Source: UBA2031 sp037189985
Lineage (GTDB): Bacteria > Pseudomonadota > Gammaproteobacteria > Pseudomonadales > Moraxellaceae
Assembly (NCBI GenBank): GCA_037189985.1
Contig: JBBCJX010000006.1
Location: forward strand, 171,472-235,471
Direction: 5' to 3'
Length of the DNA stretch: 64,000 nt
In this document: in pieces, positions 26,584 through 34,931 of the stretch
Position numbering within the stretch: the stretch's first letter is position 1
Layout: each line of letters opens with the position of its first letter
Made by a program: the position numbers and the translations under genes
The notes under the pieces: model-generated
What the model was told of the DNA's origin: nothing
Database searches by the model: none
What the model saw: only the letters and a program-made list of their open reading frames with translations

Positions 26584-27681
26584 TCAATCAACCTGTTTTC
26601 GGTGTTCAGTGTAATCGGCAATTTCATGCAGGCAGTGGCCATGCATGTCATCCCCGGCACGCCAGGCCTGCTGCCAGTCCACGATGCGCTGCAGTGCAGT
26701 CTCCAGCGCCCAGACCGGCTGCCAGCCCAGACGGCTGTGCGCCTTGGAGCAATCCAGCTTGAGATAGCCGGCCTCATGCAGTTGCGGCTCGGCATCCAGG
26801 GCCCAGCTAGCGCCACTGCCCCAGTCCTGCACCAGCTTCTCCACGATCCAGCGCACAGGACGAGCATCACCTTCACGGGGACCGAAGTTCCAACCCTCGG
26901 CCAAGGCATGACGCTCATTCCATAACGACTGGGCCAGCACAAGATAGCCAGAGAGGGGCTCCAGCACATGTTGCCATGGCCGGGTGGCATTGGGGTGGCG
27001 GATGATAACAGGCTTGCCCTGCTCGAAAGCCCGGAGAATGTCGGGAATCAGTCGGTCCTCGGCCCAGTCGCCACCGCCGATGACATTGCCGGCGCGGGCC
27101 GACGCCAGCACCGGACCGTTTTCGCCCTGGAAAAAGGAACGCCTCCAGGCCGCCGTCACCAGCTCCACACAGCCCTTGCTGCTGCTGTAGGGATCGTGCC
27201 CACCCATGGGCTCGTCCTCGCGATAGCCCCAGACCCACTCACGATTCTCATAACACTTGTCAGTAGTGACATTGACGATGACGCGCACCGAATCGCAATG
27301 CCGGGCCGCCTCCAGAAGATGCACCGTGCCCATCACGTTGGTGGCGTAGGTCTCCACCGGCTCGCGATAAGAGAGACGCACCAGCGGCTGTGCCGCCATG
27401 TGGATGACGATATCGGGCCGGAAGTCCTGCAGGCTGGCGCTCAGGATGGACAGGTCGCGGATGTCGCCGATCTGCGAGGCCATGCCGTCTGCCACGCGGG
27501 CCACGTCGAACAGGGCCGGTGTGGTGGGCGGCGCCAGGGCATAGCCCTTGACCACGGCCCCCAGGGATTGCAGCCACAACGAAAGCCAGCTGCCCTTGAA
27601 ACCGGTATGGCCGGTCAGGAAGACTTTCTTCCCCTGCCAGAAGCCGGGCTGCACCCGCCCCTTGCCGTTCATGTCGCTCAT
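26584..27681 (-). CDS. rfbG: CDP-glucose 4,6-dehydratase
   Basis: Converts CDP-glucose to CDP-4-keto-6-deoxyglucose, second step of the pathway (also ddhB). About 365 residues, a normal length for this extended short-chain dehydrogenase. Motifs are VFLTGHTGFKGSWLSLWL at the N-terminus, VNVTTDKCYENREW, and DPYSSSKGCVE with the Y-x3-K pair. The family's FKG in the glycine loop separates it from dTDP-glucose dehydratases. I start at 27681 (MSDMNGKG), 2 bp past the rfbF stop with GGGA upstream; a GTG at 27702 would overlap rfbF. The stop touches the rfbH start. Confidence 0.94.
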   Translation of the reverse strand: MSDMNGKGRVQPGFWQGKKVFLTGHTGFKGSWLSLWLQSLGAVVKGYALAPPTTPALFDVARVADGMASQIGDIRDLSILSASLQDFRPDIVIHMAAQPLVRLSYREPVETYATNVMGTVHLLEAARHCDSVRVIVNVTTDKCYENREWVWGYREDEPMGGHDPYSSSKGCVELVTAAWRRSFFQGENGPVLASARAGNVIGGGDWAEDRLIPDILRAFEQGKPVIIRHPNATRPWQHVLEPLSGYLVLAQSLWNERHALAEGWNFGPREGDARPVRWIVEKLVQDWGSGASWALDAEPQLHEAGYLKLDCSKAHSRLGWQPVWALETALQRIVDWQQAWRAGDDMHGHCLHEIADYTEHRKQVD

Positions 27682-27683
27682 AC

Positions 27684-28457
27684 TCAGTCCCAGGTTTTCC
27701 ACGGTGCCTTGCCATCTGCCCAGAGGCTTTCCAGCAGATGCTTGTCACGCAGGGTGTCCATGGGCTGCCAGAAGCCGGCATGCTCGTAAGCCATCAGTTC
27801 ACCGTCGGCTGCCAGGCCCATCAGCGGCTCCTGCTCCCAGATGGTCATGTCGTCGCCGATGTAATCCAGCACGGCAGGTGACAGCACAAAGAAACCGCCG
27901 TTGATGAGGGCTCCGTCACCCTTGGGCTTTTCCTTGAAACTCAGCACCTGCCCGTTACGGATGTCTAGCGCGCCGAAACGGCCAGGAGGATAAGTGGCGG
28001 TGAGCGTAGCCTTCTTGCCGTGAGCACGGTGAAAGGCCAGCGTGGCGGCAATGTCGATATCACCCACGCCATCACCATACGTGAAGAAAAAGGCTTCTTC
28101 ATCACGGATGTAGTCGGCCACACGCTTCAGGCGCCCACCAGTCATGGAGTTTTCCCCGGTATCCACCAGCGTCACGTTCCAGGGTTCTGCACGCTTATGG
28201 TGTACCTCCATACGGTTCTCGCGCATGTTGAAGGTGACATCGGACATGTGCAGGAAATAATTGGCGAAATATTCCTTGATGACATAACCCTTGTAGCCGC
28301 AGCAGATCACGAAGTCGTTCACGCCGTGGCTGGAATACATTTTCATGATGTGCCAAAGGATGGGATGCCCTCCGATTTCCACCATAGGCTTAGGGCGCAG
28401 CGAGGTTTCCTCACTGAGGCGGGTACCCAGCCCGCCAGCCAGAATGACTGCTTTCAT
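27684..28457 (-). CDS. rfbF: Glucose-1-phosphate cytidylyltransferase
   Basis: First step of the CDP-dideoxyhexose route (also ddhA): CTP plus glucose-1-phosphate gives CDP-glucose. The 257-residue length is exact for the family. The N-terminal ILAGGLGTRLSEETSLRPK carries the nucleotide loop, where SEET is the family-specific variant; MVEIGGHPILWHIMKMYS follows, and FTYGDGVGDID holds the metal-binding aspartate. GGGAGC lies 8 nt before the ATG. It lies between the reductase gene (14 bp) and rfbG (2 bp). Confidence 0.95.
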   Translation of the reverse strand: MKAVILAGGLGTRLSEETSLRPKPMVEIGGHPILWHIMKMYSSHGVNDFVICCGYKGYVIKEYFANYFLHMSDVTFNMRENRMEVHHKRAEPWNVTLVDTGENSMTGGRLKRVADYIRDEEAFFFTYGDGVGDIDIAATLAFHRAHGKKATLTATYPPGRFGALDIRNGQVLSFKEKPKGDGALINGGFFVLSPAVLDYIGDDMTIWEQEPLMGLAADGELMAYEHAGFWQPMDTLRDKHLLESLWADGKAPWKTWD

Positions 28458-28471
28458 CTGCTTGCTCCCTG

Positions 28472-29449
28472 TCAGTTCGATGCCAAGAAGGCATCGGAGT
28501 GGAAGTGGTGTGGCGGCAGGCCCGCAGCAAGCAACTGCCGGCGCGCCGAATGAATCATGGCGTCAGAGCCACAGGCATAGACCATGGCATCGCCAAAACC
28601 GCCATGGTCATGCAGGGCAGCATCCTGTATATGGCCGCGGTTCCCGGTCCAGTCGTCCCCGGCGCGGGAAAGTACCGGAACGTAGTGCAGGTCCAGCCCC
28701 GGAAACTCGACCGGATGATACAGGTCCGATGGTGTACGACCTCCCCAGTAGAGCCAGACCGGCCCCGTATGCCCGGTGGAGGCCAGCTCCTGAAGCATGG
28801 CGTGCGCTGGCGCGAACCCCGTGCCCGTAACCAGGAAAATCGTCTTGCCGTAAGCCTCACGTCGACAGAAAGTGCCGAAGGGTCCCTCGAAGCGCAAGAG
28901 ATCATTCGGCTGCGCCCGCGCAAACCAGTACTCACTGAGAACACCGCCGGGAACAGCGCGCACATGCAGCTCAAGCCGGCCTGCCAACGGCGCTGTGGCC
29001 AGGGAGTAACTCCGCCGCACTCCTTCCGGCCCGATGACATCGACGTACTGCCCCGGCAGATAGCGGAAGTCAGCGGTCGGCGGCAGACGCAATGTGATCC
29101 GGACAATATCGGGTGCCATCGGCTGCAGGGAATCAATGCGGCAGGGCAAGGTCTTAACGGCGATGTCCGCCAGACGACCAAGATCCTCGATATCCAGTGT
29201 GGTATCAGCGGCCGCGTAGCGGACACAAGTCAGAATCCATCCCGTGCCGGACTCTTCAGGAGTCAATGCCGGCTCGGGTTGCAGCATGACGGTCTCGCCG
29301 GCAGTCACCCTGGCCTTGCATACACCACAGCGTCCGTCGCGGCAGCTGTGCTCCAGTACAATGCCCTGACGGCGCGCTGCCTCCAGGATGCTTTCATCGG
29401 TCGCTGCACTGAAGCACACACGGTTACGCAGGGTCACTTCCGTGGTCAT
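28472..29449 (-). CDS. rfbI: CDP-6-deoxy-delta-3,4-glucoseen reductase (E3)
   Basis: NADH-dependent iron-sulfur flavoprotein that passes electrons to the RfbH-type dehydrase (also ddhD or ascD). The 325-residue protein has an N-terminal plant-type [2Fe-2S] ferredoxin domain with CRDGRCGVC plus a fourth cysteine in ILTCVRYA, then an FAD-binding domain with RSYSLA, then an NAD-binding domain opening with VTGTGFAPAHAM. GGAGG lies 7 nt before the start. It heads the six-gene tyvelose module. A general phenol-hydroxylase-type reductase would look similar, but the neighbours make the assignment firm. Confidence 0.92.
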   Translation of the reverse strand: MTTEVTLRNRVCFSAATDESILEAARRQGIVLEHSCRDGRCGVCKARVTAGETVMLQPEPALTPEESGTGWILTCVRYAAADTTLDIEDLGRLADIAVKTLPCRIDSLQPMAPDIVRITLRLPPTADFRYLPGQYVDVIGPEGVRRSYSLATAPLAGRLELHVRAVPGGVLSEYWFARAQPNDLLRFEGPFGTFCRREAYGKTIFLVTGTGFAPAHAMLQELASTGHTGPVWLYWGGRTPSDLYHPVEFPGLDLHYVPVLSRAGDDWTGNRGHIQDAALHDHGGFGDAMVYACGSDAMIHSARRQLLAAGLPPHHFHSDAFLASN

Positions 29450-29479
29450 CGCCCGCCTCCCGCCACGCAGGCCTGATGC

Positions 29480-31372
29480 TCAAACCACCACACGTTGCAA
29501 CTCCGCCTTAGGCACTGATTGCAGATAATCACTGATCCCCGCCGAGGCAAACCCGAGAGGCAAACGCTCCAGACACAGGCAGATCGCCTGTACATCCCGT
29601 TGCCCGCAGGCATCACCCAGCACTGTCAGCGCCTGTTCCAGCTCGGCCAGGGGCAGCGAACGCTCGCGGGCACGCATGATGCGTGGATGCTGGGTCGGAA
29701 GCGACTGATCACCCACCAGCAGCTCTTCATAAAGTTTTTCACCCGGACGCAGGCCGGTATAGGCAATGTCGATGTCACCCTGCGGTCGCCCAGCCGTGCG
29801 CTCGCGGAAACCCATCAGGTGGATCATGCGCTTGGCCAGGTCGGCGATGCGCACCGGCTCACCCATGTCGAGCAGGAAGACATCGCCGCTCTCCGCCATG
29901 GCTGCAGCCTGTATGACCAGCTGTGCCGCCTCGGGAATGGTCATGAAATAACGGATGATGTCGGGATGCGTCACTGTCACCGGCCCCCCACGGCGGATCT
30001 GCTCACGGAACAGCGGCACAACGGAGCCGGACGACCCCAGCACATTACCGAAGCGCACCATGCAGAAACAGGTATTGCCACCCGTGGCCAGGGCCTGCAG
30101 GGCCAGCTCGGCCACGCGCTTGCTCGCGCCCATGATGTTGGTAGGACGCACGGCCTTGTCGGTGGAAATGAGCACGAAAGTGTCGACACCCGCCGCCACG
30201 GCCGCCCTGGCCGCAACCCAGGTTCCGAAAACATTGTTGCGCACACCTTCAATCACATTGTGCTCAACTAGCGGCACATGCTTGTACGCCGCCGCATGAT
30301 AAACCGTGTCGATCCTGAAGCCCTGCATCACTCGCTGCATGAGGGCCTCGTCCTGGACCGATCCTAGGAGCGGCACAAGCCGGACGTCACGCGCTACCGA
30401 TCTCAGCTCGGCTTCAATGGTGTAAAGTGCGTATTCGCTGATCTCGAAAAGGACGAGGCAACGCGGTGCCAGGAAAACGATCTGCCGGCACAGCTCGCTG
30501 CCAATGGAGCCGCCGGCCCCCGTCACCATGACGGTCTTGCCGGTGATGGTGGCGCCCAACAATTCCAGGCGCGGCGGCACCGGGTCGCGCCCCAGCAGAT
30601 CCGCCGGGTCCACATCCTGGATTTCATCCGCTCCCACACGGCCCGCCACGATGTCCTGCATGTGCGGCACGGTCCTGACCTTGATGGAAAGCGGCTCCAG
30701 CGCCAGCAGGATTTCACGCCGACGCGAACTGCTAATGCTGGGCATGGCCAGCAGTATCTGCTGCACACCATAGGACTCGACCAGGCGCTGCACTTCGGCC
30801 GGGGCATATACCTTGAGTCCGTAGGTGGTCATGCCCTGCAGCGTGGCGTTGTCATCAACATAGGCAACGGGCCGGTAAACGCTGCCCTGGTGCAGGCTGA
30901 GCCCGATCTGGTGCCCTGCGGAACCGGCACCATAGATGAGCACTGGAATGCGCTCGCCCTTTGCTTTTTCGCGCAGGATTCTTTGCGCCATGAAGCGCGA
31001 GCCGGCGACGAGGATGGTGGCAATGATGAGATAAAGAATGGGGGTCGAACGGGGCAGCTCCGCCTGCAGCAACAGGATGGCGGCCGCCAGCACCAGCGCC
31101 GAGATCAGCAGGGCCTTGAAGATGACCAGCAGGGTGGCGGCACTGACATAGCGCACCATCCAGCGGTACAGCCCGGAAAAGAAGAAGGCCGTGACACCGC
31201 TGGCCGCCGCTGCCACGAAGCACATGACCTGATTGCTGTTTGCCGGTTCCCACAACACGCCATAACGCAGGGAAAGGGCCAGCCACAGCGCCAGCATCAG
31301 GGAAAGACTGTCGCTGGCCACCATGACGGCAACCTTGCCCGGACGCGACATTTCAACCAGAAAACCACGCAT
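29480..31372 (-). CDS. Membrane NDP-sugar 4,6-dehydratase, PglF/WbpM/CapD type
   Basis: A 630-residue protein with four N-terminal membrane helices (about residues 10-120), a CoA-binding-like Rossmann domain (about 140-260) and a C-terminal short-chain dehydrogenase domain (from GAGGSIGSELCRQI near residue 297). The catalytic segment reads STDKAVRPTNIMGASKR, where Met stands in place of the usual Tyr, the T/S-M-K triad of WbpM-like UDP-GlcNAc 4,6-dehydratases. It makes UDP-4-keto-6-deoxy-GlcNAc for bacillosamine-type, QuiNAc or FucNAc sugars. With PglE- and PglD-type genes downstream, diacetylbacillosamine is the likely product. An unusual leader with a G8 run and two hairpins precedes it. 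Confidence 0.9.
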   Translation of the reverse strand: MRGFLVEMSRPGKVAVMVASDSLSLMLALWLALSLRYGVLWEPANSNQVMCFVAAAASGVTAFFFSGLYRWMVRYVSAATLLVIFKALLISALVLAAAILLLQAELPRSTPILYLIIATILVAGSRFMAQRILREKAKGERIPVLIYGAGSAGHQIGLSLHQGSVYRPVAYVDDNATLQGMTTYGLKVYAPAEVQRLVESYGVQQILLAMPSISSSRRREILLALEPLSIKVRTVPHMQDIVAGRVGADEIQDVDPADLLGRDPVPPRLELLGATITGKTVMVTGAGGSIGSELCRQIVFLAPRCLVLFEISEYALYTIEAELRSVARDVRLVPLLGSVQDEALMQRVMQGFRIDTVYHAAAYKHVPLVEHNVIEGVRNNVFGTWVAARAAVAAGVDTFVLISTDKAVRPTNIMGASKRVAELALQALATGGNTCFCMVRFGNVLGSSGSVVPLFREQIRRGGPVTVTHPDIIRYFMTIPEAAQLVIQAAAMAESGDVFLLDMGEPVRIADLAKRMIHLMGFRERTAGRPQGDIDIAYTGLRPGEKLYEELLVGDQSLPTQHPRIMRARERSLPLAELEQALTVLGDACGQRDVQAICLCLERLPLGFASAGISDYLQSVPKAELQRVVV

Positions 31373-31389
31373 ATTTCTTGAGTCCTGCA

Positions 31390-31425
31390 GCCGCCGTCCG
31401 AAACGGCGGCTACGGTATCACCGTA
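31390..31425 (-). other. Two back-to-back hairpins in the leader of the CapD-type gene
   Basis: Stem GCCGCCGT/ACGGCGGC (8 bp, 5-nt loop, 31390-31410) is followed immediately by TACGGT/ACCGTA (6 bp, 3-nt loop, 31411-31425). They lie 18-53 nt before the ATG at 31372, in a 119-bp gap after rfbD. Neither has a T-run, so they look like RNA-processing, pausing or translation-control structures rather than terminators. Confidence 0.6.
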
Positions 31426-31466
31426 AAAGAGAGGTCTCAACGACCAGGCAACCGCCCAGCCGCGAG

Positions 31467-31474
31467 CCCCCCCC
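31467..31474 (-). repeat. G8 homopolymer between rfbD and the CapD-type gene
   Basis: Eight C on the plus strand, eight G in the transcript, 18 nt after the rfbD stop. Runs of this length can slip in replication. It is outside both coding regions, so any effect would be on transcription or the leader RNA. Confidence 0.7.
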
Positions 31475-31491
31475 TCATACAGGTGGAGGCA

Positions 31492-32349
31492 TCAAGAACG
31501 CAGGCATAGCTCCAGCTGTTGCCGCCAGTCCGGGCGGTAGAGGCCGAAGTCTGCCTCCACCCGGGAGCAGTCCAGACGGGAATTGCCCGGACGCCTGGCC
31601 GGCAGGGGATAAGCGGCCGAGGACACAGCCCTTGGCACGCCGGTACCCCCCGTTAGCTCGCGTATGGCCAGGGCCAACTCATAGCGGCTGACCGACCCGG
31701 CCGGGGCCAGATGGTAGAGACCCATGCGGGTCGACCAGTCCCGCCAATCCCGCGAGGCCAGCATGAAGACCGTCGCCTCCGCGAGCCAGCGCACCCAGCA
31801 GGGCGTGCCGAACTGGTCATCCACCACACCCACCTCCGGTTGCGTGGTCAACAACTCGCCAACGCGGCGGACAAAATTCTGCCGTCGGGTGCCATACAGC
31901 CAGCCACAACGCAGGATGAGATGCCGGCAGCCCGCCTGTTGCACGGCCTGCTCGCCAGCCAGCTTGCTACGGCCATAGACGTTCAGGGGAGCCTTGAGGT
32001 CATGCTCGGTATACGGCAGTTCCTGGCGCAGGCCATCAAAGACATAGTCCGTCGAGTAATGCAGCAACATGGCATCAAGCCGCTTGCACTCTTCGGCGAG
32101 CACCCCCGGTGCATGGGCATTGATGACCATTGCCAGTTCCGGCTCGCTCTCTGCCCGGTCGACCGCGGTATAGGCCGCCGCATTGACCACGAGATCCGGC
32201 CGCCACTCACGCAGGACACTCACCATGCTCCCGGGTTGCGCAAGATTGAACACGGAAGAAGCCGGCGCCCACACCTGGCCCAGCACGACAAGGCTGCGCT
32301 CCAGCTCCCAGCCCAGTTGGCCGCTGGCTCCTGTCAGAAGGATCTTCAC
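31492..32349 (-). CDS. rfbD: dTDP-4-dehydrorhamnose reductase
   Basis: Last step of dTDP-L-rhamnose synthesis, NADPH reduction of the 4-keto sugar. The 285 residues include the glycine motif LLTGASGQLGWEL at the N-terminus, YSTDYVFDG (catalytic threonine region) and NVYGRSKLAGEQ with the Y-x3-K pair. The start overlaps the rfbC stop by 4 bp (ATGA). Gene order here is rfbB-A-C-D, all on one strand. It is the last rhamnose gene before the gap that leads into the CapD-type dehydratase. Confidence 0.95.
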   Translation of the reverse strand: MKILLTGASGQLGWELERSLVVLGQVWAPASSVFNLAQPGSMVSVLREWRPDLVVNAAAYTAVDRAESEPELAMVINAHAPGVLAEECKRLDAMLLHYSTDYVFDGLRQELPYTEHDLKAPLNVYGRSKLAGEQAVQQAGCRHLILRCGWLYGTRRQNFVRRVGELLTTQPEVGVVDDQFGTPCWVRWLAEATVFMLASRDWRDWSTRMGLYHLAPAGSVSRYELALAIRELTGGTGVPRAVSSAAYPLPARRPGNSRLDCSRVEADFGLYRPDWRQQLELCLRS

Positions 32350-32894
32350 GCAAAAGTCTCGGCCAGACGGAGAGGGACGGCAGCCGAATCCCTGGCCGAG
32401 AGCAGCGGCTGCATGCCTCCCAAGGGCCAGGCAATACCGATATCAGGATCATCCCAGCGCAGGCTGCACTGGGATTGCGGGTCATAGCGGTCCGTCACCT
32501 TGTAGAGCAGGTCGGCACTTTCAGAAAGCACAAGGAAACCATGCGCGAATCCCTCCGGCACCCAAACCATGCGCCGGTTTGCCGCTGACAGTCTGTTCCC
32601 TTGCCAGCATCCAAATGTTGGCGAAGAACGACGCAAATCCACCACCACATCAAAAACCTCGCCGGAGACCACTCGCACCAACTTTCCCTGCGGATGCCGA
32701 AGCTGGTAATGCAGGCCACGCAGTACGCCGCGACGTGAATATGAGTGATTGTCCTGCAGGAAATCCCGCCGCACGCCTGTCAGCTCGGAAAAAGACCGTG
32801 CATTGAACACCTCCATGAAGAAACCACGCTCATCGACCATGGCCTCCGGTTCCAGAAGCAGGACATCGGGAATTTCTCCGGGAACAAGCTTCAT
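32346..32894 (-). CDS. rfbC: dTDP-4-dehydrorhamnose 3,5-epimerase
   Basis: Cupin-fold epimerase acting on dTDP-4-keto-6-deoxyglucose. The 182-residue length is standard. Visible family motifs are FLQDNHSYSRRGVLRGLHYQ with the catalytic histidine, GKLVRVVSGEVFDVVVDLR, and WVPEGFAHGFLVLSE. It overlaps rfbD and rfbA by 4 bp each, so translation of rfbA, C and D is coupled. Substrate is supplied by RfbB. Confidence 0.95.
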   Translation of the reverse strand: MKLVPGEIPDVLLLEPEAMVDERGFFMEVFNARSFSELTGVRRDFLQDNHSYSRRGVLRGLHYQLRHPQGKLVRVVSGEVFDVVVDLRRSSPTFGCWQGNRLSAANRRMVWVPEGFAHGFLVLSESADLLYKVTDRYDPQSQCSLRWDDPDIGIAWPLGGMQPLLSARDSAAVPLRLAETFA

Positions 32895-33763
32895 GAATGC
32901 TCTCCGGCCAAACGCAGCAGGTACTGCCCGTAATCGGTTTTCTGCAGGGCTTTGGCCTGCGCCAGCAGGGCCTCATGGGAAAGCCAGCCATTGCTGAATC
33001 CAATTTCTTCCAGGCATGCCACCTTGAGCCCCTGCCGATGCTCTATGGTCCGCACATACTGTGACGCCTCTAGCAGGCTTTCATGCGTACCGGTGTCCAG
33101 CCAGGCAAAGCCTCGCCCCAGTTTTTCTACACGCAGGTCACCGCGCTGCAGATAAGCATTGTTGACATCGCTGATCTCCAGCTCACCTCGTGCCGAGGGC
33201 TGTAAACCACGGGCAATATCAATCACGCTGTTGTCATAAAAATAAAGGCCGGTGACGGCATAACTGGATTTTGGCTGCAAAGGCTTTTCTTCAATGGCGA
33301 TAGGCTTTTCATTTTCATCAAATTCGACCACCCCGAAACGGCCAGCATCCTTAGCCCAATAGGCAAAGATTGTTGCACCAGAGGCATGTGCCATTGCCCG
33401 CTTCAGTTTCTCGGTGAAATGCTGGCCGTGCATGACATTATCACCCAGCATCAGGCAGACACTGTCACCTCCGATAAACTCGCTGCCTATCAGCAGGGCT
33501 TGGGCGACACCACCTGGCGATGGCTGCTGCGCATACTGCAAGCGCACACCGAAACGGGAGCCATCACCTAACAGACGCTGGTAAACAGGCAAATCGCCAG
33601 GCGTGGAAATCACCAGCACCTCACGAATACCGGCCAGCATCAACACAGACAGGGGGTAATACACCATGGGCTTGTCATAAACAGGCAGCAACTGCTTGGA
33701 GAGCCCCAGGGTAATGGGATGCAGGCGCGTACCCGAACCGCCCGCGAGAACGATTCCCTTCAT
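32891..33763 (-). CDS. rfbA: Glucose-1-phosphate thymidylyltransferase
   Basis: Makes dTDP-glucose from dTTP and glucose-1-phosphate. The 290-residue protein starts KGIVLAGGSGTRLHPIT and continues with LSKQLLPVYDKPMVYYPL, the family signature; metal-binding LMLGDNVMHG follows. I start at 33763, where the ATG shares one base with the rfbB stop (TGATG); the longer frame to 33835 would run inside rfbB. It overlaps rfbC by 4 bp. It also controls flux, being the usual feedback point for dTDP-rhamnose. Confidence 0.95.
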   Translation of the reverse strand: MKGIVLAGGSGTRLHPITLGLSKQLLPVYDKPMVYYPLSVLMLAGIREVLVISTPGDLPVYQRLLGDGSRFGVRLQYAQQPSPGGVAQALLIGSEFIGGDSVCLMLGDNVMHGQHFTEKLKRAMAHASGATIFAYWAKDAGRFGVVEFDENEKPIAIEEKPLQPKSSYAVTGLYFYDNSVIDIARGLQPSARGELEISDVNNAYLQRGDLRVEKLGRGFAWLDTGTHESLLEASQYVRTIEHRQGLKVACLEEIGFSNGWLSHEALLAQAKALQKTDYGQYLLRLAGEHS

Positions 33764-34815
33764 CAGGCCTTCTCCCCATGGCGACAGGCAGTGCTTCTTG
33801 CGCCAGCCACCCATTCCGGATTGACGAGATACCACTGCACTGTCTTGCGCAGCCCCGTGGAGAAAGACTCCCTGGCGCGCCAGCCCAGCTCACGCTCCAT
33901 CCGGCCCGGATCAAGCGCATAGCGGCGATCATGCCCGGGGCGATCTGCCACGAAGGTAATCTGCTTGTGATAACTGGTGCCGTCAGCACGCGGCCTGAGT
34001 TCGTCCAGCAGATCGCAAACCATGCGCGCCACATCGATATTTTTTTGCTCATTACGAGCGCTGATATTGTAGGTCTCGCCCACCTGCCCCTGCGCCAGTA
34101 CACGGCTGATGGCCGTGCAGTGGTCATCAACAAAGAGCCAGTCGCGGATTTGCCCGCCATCGCCGTAAACCGGCAAGGACTTTCCCTCCAGTGCGTTCAG
34201 TATCATCAGGGGAATCAGTTTTTCGGGAAAATGCCGGGGACCGTAATTGTTGGTGCAATGCGTGGTCAGCACGGGCAGGCCATAGGTATGGTGCCAGGCA
34301 CGAACCAGATGGTCCGCTGCCGCCTTGGAGGCTGCATAAGGATTGTTGGGCGCATACGCCCTGCCCTCGGTGCATGCAGGAGCAACAGGCTGCAGCTCGC
34401 CAAAAACCTCGTCTGTGGACACATGCAGGAAACGGAAACGGCGGGCGGCATCGGCCGACAGCGAAGACCAATAGGTACGTACTGTTTCGAGCAAATGGAA
34501 CGTGGAGAGCACATTGTTCTGAATGAAATCGACAGGCACCTGAATGGAGCGATCAACATGGCTTTCAGCAGCAAAATTCAGAACGGCAACTGGCCGGTAG
34601 CGTGACAGCAAGCCACTGACCACGACCGTATTGCCCATATCGGCATGCACAAGCTCACAACGGGAAGCATCGGCAGTTTTCAGGTTTTCCGGATTGCCGG
34701 CATAAGTCAGCTTGTCAACGACGACAACCCGGCCAGCATTCTCGCGCAGCCAATGCAGAACAAAACAGGAGCCTATGAAACCGGCACCACCCGTCACCAG
34801 AATGCAGTCAGACAT
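33763..34815 (-). CDS. rfbB: dTDP-glucose 4,6-dehydratase
   Basis: NAD-dependent dehydratase giving dTDP-4-keto-6-deoxyglucose. The 350-residue protein has TGGAGFIGSCFVLHWL at the N-terminus, HVSTDEVFGEL with the catalytic Thr-Asp-Glu, and PYAASKAAADHLVRAW with the Y-x3-K pair. It is the first gene of the long minus-strand polysaccharide run, 116 bp after the DUF4124 gene. That gap should hold the operon promoter, but I found no clean sigma-70 match in it. Confidence 0.95.
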   Translation of the reverse strand: MSDCILVTGGAGFIGSCFVLHWLRENAGRVVVVDKLTYAGNPENLKTADASRCELVHADMGNTVVVSGLLSRYRPVAVLNFAAESHVDRSIQVPVDFIQNNVLSTFHLLETVRTYWSSLSADAARRFRFLHVSTDEVFGELQPVAPACTEGRAYAPNNPYAASKAAADHLVRAWHHTYGLPVLTTHCTNNYGPRHFPEKLIPLMILNALEGKSLPVYGDGGQIRDWLFVDDHCTAISRVLAQGQVGETYNISARNEQKNIDVARMVCDLLDELRPRADGTSYHKQITFVADRPGHDRRYALDPGRMERELGWRARESFSTGLRKTVQWYLVNPEWVAGARSTACRHGEKA

Positions 34816-34931
34816 GCCTCAGATTTCCCACGATGCCGCCACCAGCCATCGCCAGCCAGACAAACCTGTAAAGGGGCGCGCCATGTTAGAACGGCAAGCG
34901 GGCAATTACAGCCCTCTGCAACAGTAAGGCA

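Noticed and set aside
34816..34931. A JUMPstart/ops element (GGCGGTAGCGT) ahead of the long polysaccharide operon.
   Set aside because: Only GGGCGGTAGAGG inside rfbD resembles it; nothing suitable lies upstream of rfbB.
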